Below the pieces are notes generated by a model. The model had not been told where the DNA came from. It searched no databases and was given only the letters and a program-made list of their open reading frames with translations. Shown piece after piece: positions 25,501 to 32,359 of a stretch of 32,359 bases of DNA. The translations under genes were made by a program, and so were the position numbers. Within the stretch, counting starts at the first letter, position 1; each line of letters starts with the position of its first letter. This stretch comes from Rhizobium halophilum (GTDB lineage: Bacteria; Pseudomonadota; Alphaproteobacteria; Rhizobiales; Rhizobiaceae): contig NZ_JAKJHS010000018.1 of the NCBI RefSeq assembly GCF_021648825.1, forward strand, positions 1 through 32,359, written 5' to 3'.

Positions 25501-25506
25501 GGCGGG

Positions 25507-25732
25507 AGGGCCGTGCTGCTTTCGTGGGAGGGGACTGAAAGCCTCGGCCGGTACAAGCACTTTGGCAAATGCAGGTTTGACAGGCCATTGAACGTGAGTT
25601 TCAATGATCCATCCCTTGGTATTACTTGCATATACGTGCACCTTGCCAGACGATCAGATGCTGACCGAACGAATGAGATAGGCGGAAACCGCGTCCACCA
25701 CGTGGCCTCAATCACATAGAAGCTGATGCTTA
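25507..25732. repeat. Direct repeat copy B (decayed hydrolase promoter region)
   Basis: Diverged copy of 20182-20402 in the same orientation, lying just upstream of the virG operon. Blocks such as GTACAAGCACTTTGGC, CAGGCCATTGAACGTG and CGATCAGATGCTGAC are shared with small changes. Whether it now supplies a promoter to virG (460 bp downstream on the minus strand) cannot be read from the sequence. Confidence 0.85.
25619..25635. promoter_or_regulatory. Putative operator GTAT-N9-ATAC (copy B)
   Basis: The same dyad as at 20288-20304, kept in the decayed copy. In this position it lies about 573 nt upstream of the virG start codon. Confidence 0.45.
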
Positions 25733-25749
25733 ATTTCGGATCTTCATCG

Positions 25750-25931
25750 CTAAAGGGCCGGTGTCCAATCGTTGGTTTGCTGGCGAGGAAGGCCAGGACG
25801 GACGGTAGTCGGCTGATTTAATGCCTCAATAGTGGCATGAAAGGCTGGGAATGCTTTGTCCCCAAGAGCAGAAATGTGCTCATAGTCAGGCGGGTGATCG
25901 ATGGCTTCTCCTAACATGGGAAAATTGCGGG
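25750..25931 (-). pseudogene. C-terminal remnant of an unidentified protein (copy B)
   Basis: Minus-strand frame of about 60 codons ending with TAG at 25750-25752. It contains ERPRNFPMLGEAIDHPPDY, then H-I-S-A-L-G-D-K-A-F-P-A-F-H-A-T-I-E, and ends Q-T-N-D-W-T-P-A-L. The stretch A-I-D-H-P-P-D-Y..A-F-P-A-F-H matches A-V-D-R-S-T-P-E..A-V-L-P-W-V in the copy A remnant. The family is not recognised. An in-frame stop lies a few codons upstream, so no full gene survives. Confidence 0.5.
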
Positions 25932-25934
25932 GCC

Positions 25935-26282
25935 GCTCATAGGGGCTCGGTCAGGTGAAATAAGTCCAAGGCGTTGTCAGGCGCCGTGCAAAGCTGGTCC
26001 GGTAGGGACCGATAGAACTGGGCCCCCTCCAAAAAGGTGAGGGACTGATGAAGCGCTCAAATCATGGCACATTCTCCGCCGCTCGATACCGCTGCCGTTT
26101 GAAGGCGAAAGGGTCTAGTTTCACGCGTTTGCCCCCCGGCCCACTTCCCGGTGTCATTTGACACCCGTCGCCGTTGCTGTAGCGCAAGAGCCTGACGAAC
26201 AAGCAGGCAGCCCCGTTTTTCCGGGCTGCAGAAATGCTGATGGAATCGCTTGGACATCGCCCGTTGCCGGCAGCCATGCACT
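25935..26282. other. Gap between duplicated region B and the MHS transporter gene
   Basis: About 350 bp with overlapping open frames that lack any family resemblance. Apart from the hairpin at 26207-26229, nothing is supported. Confidence 0.35.
26207..26229 (-). terminator. Possible terminator of the MHS transporter gene
   Basis: GCAGCCC (26207-26213) and GGGCTGC (26223-26229) form a 7-bp stem, 54 nt beyond the transporter stop codon on the minus strand. The sequence after it (CTGCTTGTT) is only mildly T-rich. Confidence 0.35.
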
Positions 26283-27599
26283 TTAGTGGAGCGGCTCGGC
26301 ATGAGGCTGCAGGATCTGCGGATGGCGAGAGACGTAGCAACCGATAGAACAGGCAAGAAACGCAATGAACAGCAGGTAATAGGCAGGTGCCATTCTATCC
26401 AGCTTCACCAGCCATGCAATGAGCCCCGGTGTCAGGCCTCCAAAGAACGCATAGGCAATGTTATAAGAAAACGACACGCCGGTCATCCTTACCCGGGGCG
26501 GGAAAGACAGGACCATGATATAAGGCGCGGCCGCGATAAGGCCGGCGGCAAATCCCATCCAAGCGTAAAGCGGATACAAAAGCGGTAGCGACCAACCTGC
26601 CACCGAGTAGAAGGTATAGCTCGCGAAAGCGAAATGAATACTGCCTCCGATAAGGCATGGCCCGATCCCGAAGCGGTCAATCATGGCGCCATAGACCAAT
26701 GTTCCGAACATGAAAGCGAGGGTTCCGACACTGCTGGCCCACAATGCATGTTGGGCTGATATTCCGTAGGAGGTCTGCAAGAGCGATGCCGTCATCAGTC
26801 CCGTGACTAGGATCCCGGCTGATATCATCCATGTGTTCAGCATGCACAGAGCGACGGCATGACGATGTTCGCAGAGAACGGATTTTAACGGAGAGGCCGG
26901 GATGAGCACGTGACGGCGCCGGTGAACCGTAAAGCCTGGCGACTCCTTCAACCGCCATCGAATGAAGATGGCCGGAACGCCAAGCAGCGCACCCAGAGCG
27001 AACGGTATTCGCCAGGCAAAGGCTTCCACGTGTGCGTCTGAGAATGCGCATGTCACGAAAGCGACGATAGCGGAAGCCATCAAGATCCCGCCTGACAGAC
27101 CAGTGGCGATGAGGCCGCAGCCAAGCCCCATGCGTTGTGGCGACGATTGTTCCGCCACCAGAGTCCATGCCCCTGGCACCTCCGCCCCAATACCAATGCC
27201 CTGAACTATCCTCAGCAGGATCAGCAGCAGTGGCGCTGCAATCCCGATCGTGGAATAGGTAGGCAGAACGGCAATTCCGAGGGTTGCGGCTGAAACGAGC
27301 AGGATCGAAAAGGCAAAGATATATTTGCGGCCAAACAAGTCACCGTAGTGTGCCAGAACTATCCCCCCGAGCGGTCGAAAGAGATAACCTGCCGCGAATA
27401 CGCCAAAGCTCTGCACCGTGGCGAGCCACGAGGCTACACTGACAGGAAAAAAGAGCTTGCCAATCACTGGCGCAAGAAATGCGAAGACGACGAAATCATA
27501 AAAGACCAACGCGCCCCCTATGGAGACAAGACCAATGATGCGGAAATTGCTGGTCCTCCGCGGGAATGGGTCCTCACCGTCGAGATTACCGTCTCCCAT
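26283..27599 (-). CDS. MFS transporter, metabolite:H+ symporter (MHS) family
   Basis: 438 residues with about 12 hydrophobic segments. The MHS pattern F-R-P-L-G-G (74-79) followed by GDLFGRK (86-92) is motif A of the family, and R-I-V-Q-G-I-G-I-G-A-E-V-P-G at the fourth to fifth helix is the usual Q-G-x-x-x-G-x-E-x-x-G block. Related proteins import citrate, alpha-ketoglutarate, proline/betaine, shikimate or similar acids by proton symport. The exact solute cannot be deduced. The start at 27599 has AGAGGAAGG 5 nt upstream; an ATG at 27626 with GGGAG 6 nt upstream is an alternative adding 9 residues. It lies 233 bp downstream of the second virG copy on the same strand and may be its target, which is inference. 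Confidence 0.92.
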   Translation of the reverse strand: MGDGNLDGEDPFPRRTSNFRIIGLVSIGGALVFYDFVVFAFLAPVIGKLFFPVSVASWLATVQSFGVFAAGYLFRPLGGIVLAHYGDLFGRKYIFAFSILLVSAATLGIAVLPTYSTIGIAAPLLLILLRIVQGIGIGAEVPGAWTLVAEQSSPQRMGLGCGLIATGLSGGILMASAIVAFVTCAFSDAHVEAFAWRIPFALGALLGVPAIFIRWRLKESPGFTVHRRRHVLIPASPLKSVLCEHRHAVALCMLNTWMISAGILVTGLMTASLLQTSYGISAQHALWASSVGTLAFMFGTLVYGAMIDRFGIGPCLIGGSIHFAFASYTFYSVAGWSLPLLYPLYAWMGFAAGLIAAAPYIMVLSFPPRVRMTGVSFSYNIAYAFFGGLTPGLIAWLVKLDRMAPAYYLLFIAFLACSIGCYVSRHPQILQPHAEPLH

Positions 27600-27832
27600 T
27601 GAAGCCTTCCTCTGAAGGGCCCCCATTGCAATCTCCCAACCACCCATACCCAAATGGAGCATCACGTCTTAAGATGTCGCGCTAATTTCAGTCGCAGCCC
27701 CTGGCGTTACGAATGAAATCGATCGAATCCCAAAGGTCCCGGCGAAGTCAGGTAGCAGGTACAGTCCCGAGGCGAGGGAGTTGTTGCACCTGTGGGTACT
27801 CAGCCTGTCGCCGATGGTCTGCAACAGCCATC

Positions 27833-28546
27833 CTACGCTCGGTCAGTCAAGGTGACGTCTGCGTCGAAGACGTAGCCCGCCCCTCTCTCTGTTTTGATCA
27901 AGTGAGGGCGAGACGGATCAGCCTCCAGCTTGCGGCGGAGCCTGAGGATTAGGACATCGATGCTGCGGTCGAAGACCTCTTCGTCATGTACGCGGCTTGC
28001 CGCCAGCAGTTGCTCGCGCGACAGCACCTGGCGGGGGGAGCGCAGGAAGGCCGTCAACAGGTTGAACTCGCCCGCGGTCAACTTGACTTCAGTAGTGCCT
28101 GAGAGGACGAGCTTCCTCAGTTTCATGTTCAGGACCCAGTCGCCAAACGAGTAGATCCGTCGCTCCCTTTTGCTGGAGATAGCCTGTCGTGGCCGCAATG
28201 ATGCTCGAACACGCGCCAAAAACTCTCGAGTTCCGAAGGGCTTGGTTATGTAATCGACCGCGCCAAGCTCAAGACCGACAACCTTGTCCGCCTCTTCTAT
28301 TCGGTCCCCACTGATAATAATGGCCGGAGCATCAGAGTTCGTTGACAACCTTCGGATGATTTCCAACCCATCTTCATGGCCAAGATTAAGGTCGACGATT
28401 ACCAGATCTACAGGGTCGGATCCTAGGATCCTAGGGAGATGCCCGCTGTCACCAATCCCGGTAACGCGGAAGGCATGTTGTGACAAGTAGTCGGTAAGCA
28501 AACTGCGCATGCTTGCATCATCATCGATTAGAAGAATGTGCTTCAA
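27833..28546 (-). CDS. virG: VirG-like response regulator (second copy, orphan)
   Basis: 237 residues with receiver (Asp52 in VIVDLNLGHEDGL, TKPFG lysine) and winged-helix output domain (KLTAGEFNLL, FDRSIDVLILRLRRKL, LIKTERGAGY, ending F-D-A-D-V-T). Long stretches are identical to the first copy at 24318, and it is at least as VirG-like (E-A-D-P-S at the end of the recognition helix, as in Agrobacterium). The best start is a TTG at 28546 (M-K-H-I-L-L-I-D-D-D), with AAGGAG 6 nt upstream. Agrobacterium virG is known to begin at a UUG at the same place, so the resemblance includes the start codon. An in-frame ATG at 28636 is less likely. No kinase gene adjoins it; the VirA-like kinase 4.5 kb away is the obvious candidate partner. 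Confidence 0.94.
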   Translation of the reverse strand: MKHILLIDDDASMRSLLTDYLSQHAFRVTGIGDSGHLPRILGSDPVDLVIVDLNLGHEDGLEIIRRLSTNSDAPAIIISGDRIEEADKVVGLELGAVDYITKPFGTREFLARVRASLRPRQAISSKRERRIYSFGDWVLNMKLRKLVLSGTTEVKLTAGEFNLLTAFLRSPRQVLSREQLLAASRVHDEEVFDRSIDVLILRLRRKLEADPSRPHLIKTERGAGYVFDADVTLTDRA

Positions 28547-28913
28547 ATCAAGCTCCTTACTGGTCACACGCATCAGCCTATCGCCACCTGCAGGCGCTGC
28601 GTCCTCGTTGGGGAGCGTGCCGAAATTCAGCGCCACAGACTTGCGGATCGCCGGTTCTTCGCGGCAGGTATGTCTTGGACATTTCAGCTACGTTGAATTG
28701 AATACATCCGTAACAGACCTGAGCAGCCACGACCCGCCTGAGACGGAACTCGAAATCGTTCTTGCGCGTTCGAAACCTCGTCGGAGTCGCACAGTACACG
28801 GCGGCCCTTTTTGCTACGTCCGCGTCGGGTGTGCGGAAAACCTATCATTTAGATGCCGACACGCCGCTCACCTTCAGTGGGTCGCGACCGGCAGTGAATT
28901 AACAGGTGTGTGG
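28547..28913. other. Intergenic region upstream of the second virG copy
   Basis: 367 bp that should carry the promoter of the second virG. I looked for vir-box-like TNCAATTGAAAY sites; the nearest thing is TTGAATTGAAT at about 28690-28700, which is not a good match. No gene is supported. Confidence 0.35.
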
Positions 28914-29957
28914 TTAATCGCACGACGGTGTCCGCGATCCAGGCACCTGAAGGACTTCGTCAAGCTGCGCTTGTGTAAGATCAACATGGTAGAACAGGCT
29001 GTAAAAGCTCCGGGCCTCGCTCGCGAGTTCGACCCGAAACACGTTGGGATACAGAAGGCATTTCAGCCAGACGAGACCCAGGAGCCTGTTGACGCTTGGT
29101 GGCGATTCGATCCATCCGAAAGGACCTGCAGGCACCCGATAAACTCTCCCGTTTTTCACCGCATCGAGTTTAGCCCACTTCTCATCATGTTGGAGTTGGT
29201 AGGCAAATATCGGTGACCCGGCGAGGATAATCGAAGGGTTCCATTCTCGGACTTGGTCCGGCGTTACCTGCAAAAGCCCCTCTGTTTCTTCTACCGGGGC
29301 GACGTTGTTGGCGCCCGCCAGGTCAAGGAGTTCTCCGTTGAGGGAGGCACTGGGGGGCGTTTGGAGGCCATCGGGTCCTCGCCCATAGTACACCGCCAGT
29401 CGCGATGCCCCCCCCATGGCAGCCAGACCATCCCTAAAGTCAGCGAAGCGGCTATCGGCGTATCGAGCCAATTCTTCGGCGCGAGGAGAGACGTTCAAGA
29501 TTGCCCCCAGCTGACGTAAGCTATAAGATGTCCTTCGGAGGCTTCCGTCGATCAAGATGTAAGGAATGCCAGTGCGCTCCTGCACCTCGTTTGCACGGGA
29601 AATATATGCGTTATTCACTGTGCCAACGTCGACAATCACGTCCGGACGTGTGGCTAAAAGCGCCCCTACATCCAGGTTGTCTTTTGCAACGGCCAGTTTG
29701 GGGCTAGCCGGCAGCGTTCGGGTCGAGGGAAGCAACATCTGCTTGTCTGACTCCGTCAGTTCGTGTGTCCAGCTGACAAGTTTCTCAGGTGACAGCACGT
29801 AGACCAGGACCGACGCTGGCGGACCCGCAGGCATAACTCGCGTGATAGTGTCCGGGATCTCCACGTCCCTTCCTCCATCATCAACAATCATGCGTGCATT
29901 CGCTTGAGCACAGGTCGCAAGGATCAATGAGCCCGCCAGTGCCACAAATTTCAACAT
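28914..29957 (-). CDS. ABC transporter periplasmic binding protein (FecB/BtuF type), orphan
   Basis: A 347-residue secreted protein: signal peptide (residues 1 to about 21, ending A-Q-A-N-A) then two alpha/beta lobes linked by a long helix, the cluster A-II arrangement used for iron-siderophore, haem and cobalamin uptake. V-D-D-G-G-R-D-V-E-I-P near the start, A-T-R-P-D-V-I-V-D-V-G, and W-A-K-L-D-A-V-K-N-G-R-V-Y-R-V-P are family hallmarks. The start at 29957 has GGAG 6 nt upstream; an ATG at 29984 is less likely. No permease, ATPase or outer membrane receptor is encoded in the window, so this component is isolated. It may serve transporters encoded elsewhere. The ligand is unknown. Confidence 0.9.
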   Translation of the reverse strand: MLKFVALAGSLILATCAQANARMIVDDGGRDVEIPDTITRVMPAGPPASVLVYVLSPEKLVSWTHELTESDKQMLLPSTRTLPASPKLAVAKDNLDVGALLATRPDVIVDVGTVNNAYISRANEVQERTGIPYILIDGSLRRTSYSLRQLGAILNVSPRAEELARYADSRFADFRDGLAAMGGASRLAVYYGRGPDGLQTPPSASLNGELLDLAGANNVAPVEETEGLLQVTPDQVREWNPSIILAGSPIFAYQLQHDEKWAKLDAVKNGRVYRVPAGPFGWIESPPSVNRLLGLVWLKCLLYPNVFRVELASEARSFYSLFYHVDLTQAQLDEVLQVPGSRTPSCD

Positions 29958-30597
29958 TAGAAACTCCAGAAGATGGTATAACACTGCTGGCAGCAGGATA
30001 GCCTTCTGCGTTGCAGGCAGGTTAGCTGTGAGCGCGTTTGGTTGCAGATGTCACACGCGGCGACGTGGGTGGCCAATGGCTACAATATTCCAGAACAAGG
30101 CTACCGAGGCCTGCACCTTAACAACGCAACAAGTCCACAGATGCCGCAAATTTCGGTGAGGCCCAGGTAGGGGACTTGACAGCTGTTTGCTTTCGACCCT
30201 CTCGCGTGCCCCGACCATCAGTTACCTGTGTAACAGTAAGTCGAGGAACTGACACATCCGTGATGCATCAGCACTCAACTATCCCTCGTAACCCGCGTGA
30301 ACTGCGCTTGGGAATTCAGCCGGTTCTCGGCTTCAGTGCGTAAACTCGTGGCTGCTTTAGCAGCACATCACGACGCTACTATGGGCGACTTCGTCCTGCT
30401 GAGTAAACCGTGCCGAGGTGTAAATAAATCGGGATGACGTAGAGGAATGCGAACGATGCTGTCAGCGTGCATATATCAACTAACAGAGGTCAGGGTATCG
30501 CAGATAGATCCCATAGCGAGCCAATACTGGACGCTAGTTAGAAACGGCCGTTCTCTCACAACAATCAGTCGGGATCGGATATCGATAAAGGTGCGCG
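29958..30597. other. Long non-coding gap before the small unknown gene
   Basis: About 640 bp between divergent genes with many stop codons in all frames. No convincing operator, RNA gene or insertion-sequence end was found. It should contain promoters for both flanking genes. Confidence 0.4.
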
Positions 30598-30936
30598 GTG
30601 ACTATAAATAGCACAATATTTGTACACATTGACCCTCATGTCGTTCGTGGACAAATCCAAGGTCTCTTACAGAGGCCTTTGACGGGTAGCCTGCACTTCG
30701 GCGACCTGCTTGACCCGGACAATTTGAACGAAGACCAATCCAGCACCGCGCAGCTGTACATGGTAAAAATGGTGATTGCGCTGAACTTGTATCGGACTCT
30801 GCAGGGCTACCAGTGGAAGAACGTCGTCCGTGTTGTTGATGGCGATGTTTGCGGAGCGGAGGTTGAATTCGTCTCTCAAGATGAAGCCCTGAGGTTTGAC
30901 GTCAATTATCGGTCATATCCCGAGCGGGCCTCGTGA
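30598..30936 (+). CDS. Small hypothetical protein
   Basis: 112 residues starting with a GTG at 30598; AAAGG lies 7 nt before it. The composition is that of a soluble protein with mixed strands and helices (Q-L-Y-M-V-K-M-V-I-A-L-N-L-Y-R-T-L-Q-G-Y is a clear amphipathic helix). There is no signal peptide or membrane segment. I do not recognise the family. It lies 148 bp upstream of the EAL phosphodiesterase on the same strand and could be transcribed with it. Confidence 0.55.
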   Translation: MTINSTIFVHIDPHVVRGQIQGLLQRPLTGSLHFGDLLDPDNLNEDQSSTAQLYMVKMVIALNLYRTLQGYQWKNVVRVVDGDVCGAEVEFVSQDEALRFDVNYRSYPERAS

Positions 30937-31083
30937 TGTCTATCCAGAACGCGCCACCTCCCACCCTGCCGGCTTGGGAGGTGAGCAGTCCGGGAGGCCA
31001 CGAGCTGAACAATGGCACGCCTTTGGCATGTGGATGGGATGCTCGGGTTTGAAAGTCTCAACTCCCAGCGGGAGGAGGAAAGC

Positions 31084-31875
31084 ATGAATACGTCAATGCT
31101 TCATGATATTGCGATCGACAAGCAGCTGGTTTCGCTTGCCTACCAACCAATTCAGTGGATCCCTTCGGGGGCAGTAGATACCGTTGAGGCTTTGTTGCGG
31201 CTACGTATGTTGGACGGGCGGCACATGGCGCCCGAGCTTTTCATCGCAGCCGCCGAACGGAGCGGGCAAATTCTTGAGCTCGGGCTTTGGGCCATCAGGA
31301 CAGTTTGTTTGCAGCTCCTTACGACTGATAGAGTGAGTGTGGCTAGCGTAAACGTGTCGCCCGTCCAGCTGAACACGCCAGGCTTTGCAGCATCCGTGGA
31401 GGCTATCCTCGTCGAAACGGGAGTGAGCGGCGCGCGCCTTGCTTTCGAGATCACCGAAGGACAAAAGCTGGAGGTCCAGCCGGTCGCACTGCAGTGCATT
31501 GCAGAGCTACGAAGGCTAGGGGTGGCCATCTGGCTGGACGATTTCGGTACAGGATATGCCGGCCTATCCTTGCTACGGCAAATCAATTTTGACGTGGTGA
31601 AGATTGACCGATCGTTTCTACACGCGAGTGCATCACAGCAAGGTTTCGTCATGCTCAGGAACATCGTAAAGCTCGTCAATGACCATGGACCGGAAGTCCT
31701 GCTTGAGGGGATTGAATGTTCTGAGCATTTGAAGCTGGCCAAGAAGCTTGATGTTCGTATGGGGCAGGGGTTCTATATTGGAGTGCCGAGCGTGCCTGAC
31801 TTTGCTGACCGGCTCCACGTCGGCACCATTGATTCCCAAGATGAATATTGGACCCCTCAAGCCAAGCTCAGCTGA
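31084..31875 (+). CDS. Stand-alone EAL-domain cyclic-di-GMP phosphodiesterase
   Basis: A 263-residue protein that is one EAL domain with no sensory, GGDEF or membrane part. Residues needed for catalysis are all present: Glu35 of EALLRL, Asn90 in S-V-N-V-S-P, Glu122 in F-E-I-T-E, Asp152-Asp153 in LDDFGTGY, Lys173 in V-V-K-I-D, Glu208 and Glu211 in EGIE, and Gln228 in G-Q-G-F. It should hydrolyse cyclic di-GMP to pGpG in the cytoplasm, which usually favours motility over attachment. The start at 31084 is chosen because GGAGGAGG lies just upstream, while an in-frame ATG at 31012 has none. With no sensor domain, control is likely at transcription or by partner proteins. Confidence 0.93.
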   Translation: MNTSMLHDIAIDKQLVSLAYQPIQWIPSGAVDTVEALLRLRMLDGRHMAPELFIAAAERSGQILELGLWAIRTVCLQLLTTDRVSVASVNVSPVQLNTPGFAASVEAILVETGVSGARLAFEITEGQKLEVQPVALQCIAELRRLGVAIWLDDFGTGYAGLSLLRQINFDVVKIDRSFLHASASQQGFVMLRNIVKLVNDHGPEVLLEGIECSEHLKLAKKLDVRMGQGFYIGVPSVPDFADRLHVGTIDSQDEYWTPQAKLS

Positions 31876-32231
31876 AGAAGTACGGACTCGCTGAAGATGC
31901 TTTCGGTTTCTAGTATCTTGTTACTAACAGCTGTCTCTTGAAGCGTCTGATCTTGCAGAAGCTGGTTAGGCGATCAACTAATATAGCGGCGATCTCGTCG
32001 GGTCTGGATAGGGGCCGATGCTAGCCGACACTGGGAAGAGAACACGAACGACAGCTAAAGCCGGGCCGGTTCTCGGATCAAGCGCCCGGTCAGCTTACGG
32101 TGGAACTTCACAGCCATGGCTCCGTGGGGGGTGATCTGCAACCCTGCACACGAGCTCCAATGTTTAAATGACGGCCCTCCTCAATGGCTTCGCAGCAATC
32201 GGCGGTTGATCATTCGCTTGGGAGCGTCGGA
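31876..32231. other. Intergenic gap before the right-end gene
   Basis: About 355 bp. A 20-codon minus-strand frame near 32060-32120 (F-H-R-K-L-T-G-R-L-I-R-E-P-A) looks like a possible protein tail but is too short to assign. Nothing else is supported. Confidence 0.3.
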
Positions 32232-32359
32232 TTAGCGGCCGACGTTATTCCCCTGGTTGTCACCCTTCTCCTGGTGGAACCCCTTCGAAGGGTCGGCGGA
32301 GACCGTGGAGGCGGAGCTCATGGCGGCTGTTGCGACGAGCGTTGCGATGATGATAGTCT
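32232..32359 (-). CDS. Small secreted protein (5' end beyond window)
   Basis: The last 42 codons of a minus-strand gene run from the window edge to a TAA at 32232-32234. They read as most of a signal peptide (T-I-I-I-A-T-L-V-A-T-A-A-M-S-S-A-S-T-V-S-A) followed by a short hydrophilic mature part of about 20 residues (D-P-S-K-G-F-H-Q-E-K-G-D-N-Q-G-N-N-V-G-R). The start is probably only one or two codons outside the window, giving a protein of about 43-45 residues. The family is unknown. Short hydrophilic secreted peptides like this are common and poorly described in Rhizobiales. Confidence 0.6.
   Translation of the reverse strand, partial: TIIIATLVATAAMSSASTVSADPSKGFHQEKGDNQGNNVGR

Noticed and set aside
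25047..25715. N-terminal extension of the first VirG-like protein (frame open to 25715)
   Set aside because: The extension covers the decayed hydrolase start and repeat B and has no coding character. VirG proteins start at the K-H-V-L-L position.
28509..29216. Plus-strand open frame of 235 codons
   Set aside because: It lies opposite the second virG 5' end and the binding-protein 3' end; composition is arginine/serine-rich without a domain.
1..32359. CRISPR array, tRNA or rRNA genes, intact insertion sequences, nod boxes, sigma-54 promoters
   Set aside because: Looked for by eye on both strands; no regularly spaced repeats, cloverleaf sequences, transposase genes or convincing promoter consensus sites were seen.

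Overview
The window looks like an accessory replicon (probably a symbiotic or other large plasmid) of an alphaproteobacterium of the order Rhizobiales. The case rests on a pseudoazurin, a DUF1127 protein, FixJ-type response regulators, an Agrobacterium-type VirA/VirG sensor pair, an MHS-type transporter and a small secreted D-Y-Y-E protein. Against a compact chromosomal core stand the long gene-poor gaps, the mixed strand use, and at least six decayed genes. Assignment is by reading the sequence only; no database search was run.

Left part (1-7.2 kb): the 3' end of an old-yellow-enzyme (NemA-like) gene, a pseudoazurin, a stand-alone condensation-domain acyltransferase, an NTF2-like protein, an SDR oxidoreductase divergent from a LysR regulator, and a PAP2 membrane phosphatase with an altered second motif. 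From 7.2 to 8.8 kb lies a multiply frameshifted metallo-beta-lactamase-fold gene and decayed DNA.

First signalling cluster (8.8-14.8 kb): a FixJ/NodW-type response regulator, a single-domain receiver, a secreted cytochrome c and a large soluble histidine kinase with three tandem repeats of about 156 residues. A DUF1127 protein follows. Next come a cytochrome P450 with its own terminator, a broken 1-Cys peroxiredoxin, and an overlapping LigB/LigA-type extradiol dioxygenase pair (17.3-18.6 kb).

Second signalling cluster (19.3-28.6 kb): on the minus strand, a virG homologue, a di-haem cytochrome c peroxidase and a virA homologue form a tightly overlapping operon. It is flanked by two diverged direct copies of the same module (C-terminus of an unknown protein, promoter with a GTAT-N9-ATAC site, start of a secreted alpha/beta hydrolase). 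The left copy keeps an intact hydrolase; in the right copy only its first codons survive. A second virG paralogue, an MHS transporter and an orphan metal-chelate-type binding protein follow.

Right end (30.6-32.4 kb): a small unknown protein, a stand-alone EAL phosphodiesterase with all catalytic residues, and the 3' part of a small secreted protein cut by the window edge. The main theme is periplasm-facing sensing: two distinct two-component systems, each with c-type haem proteins encoded alongside, plus aromatic and electrophile chemistry (old yellow enzyme, extradiol dioxygenase, P450, peroxidase). A link between VirA-type phenolic sensing and the aromatic-cleavage genes is an inference only.
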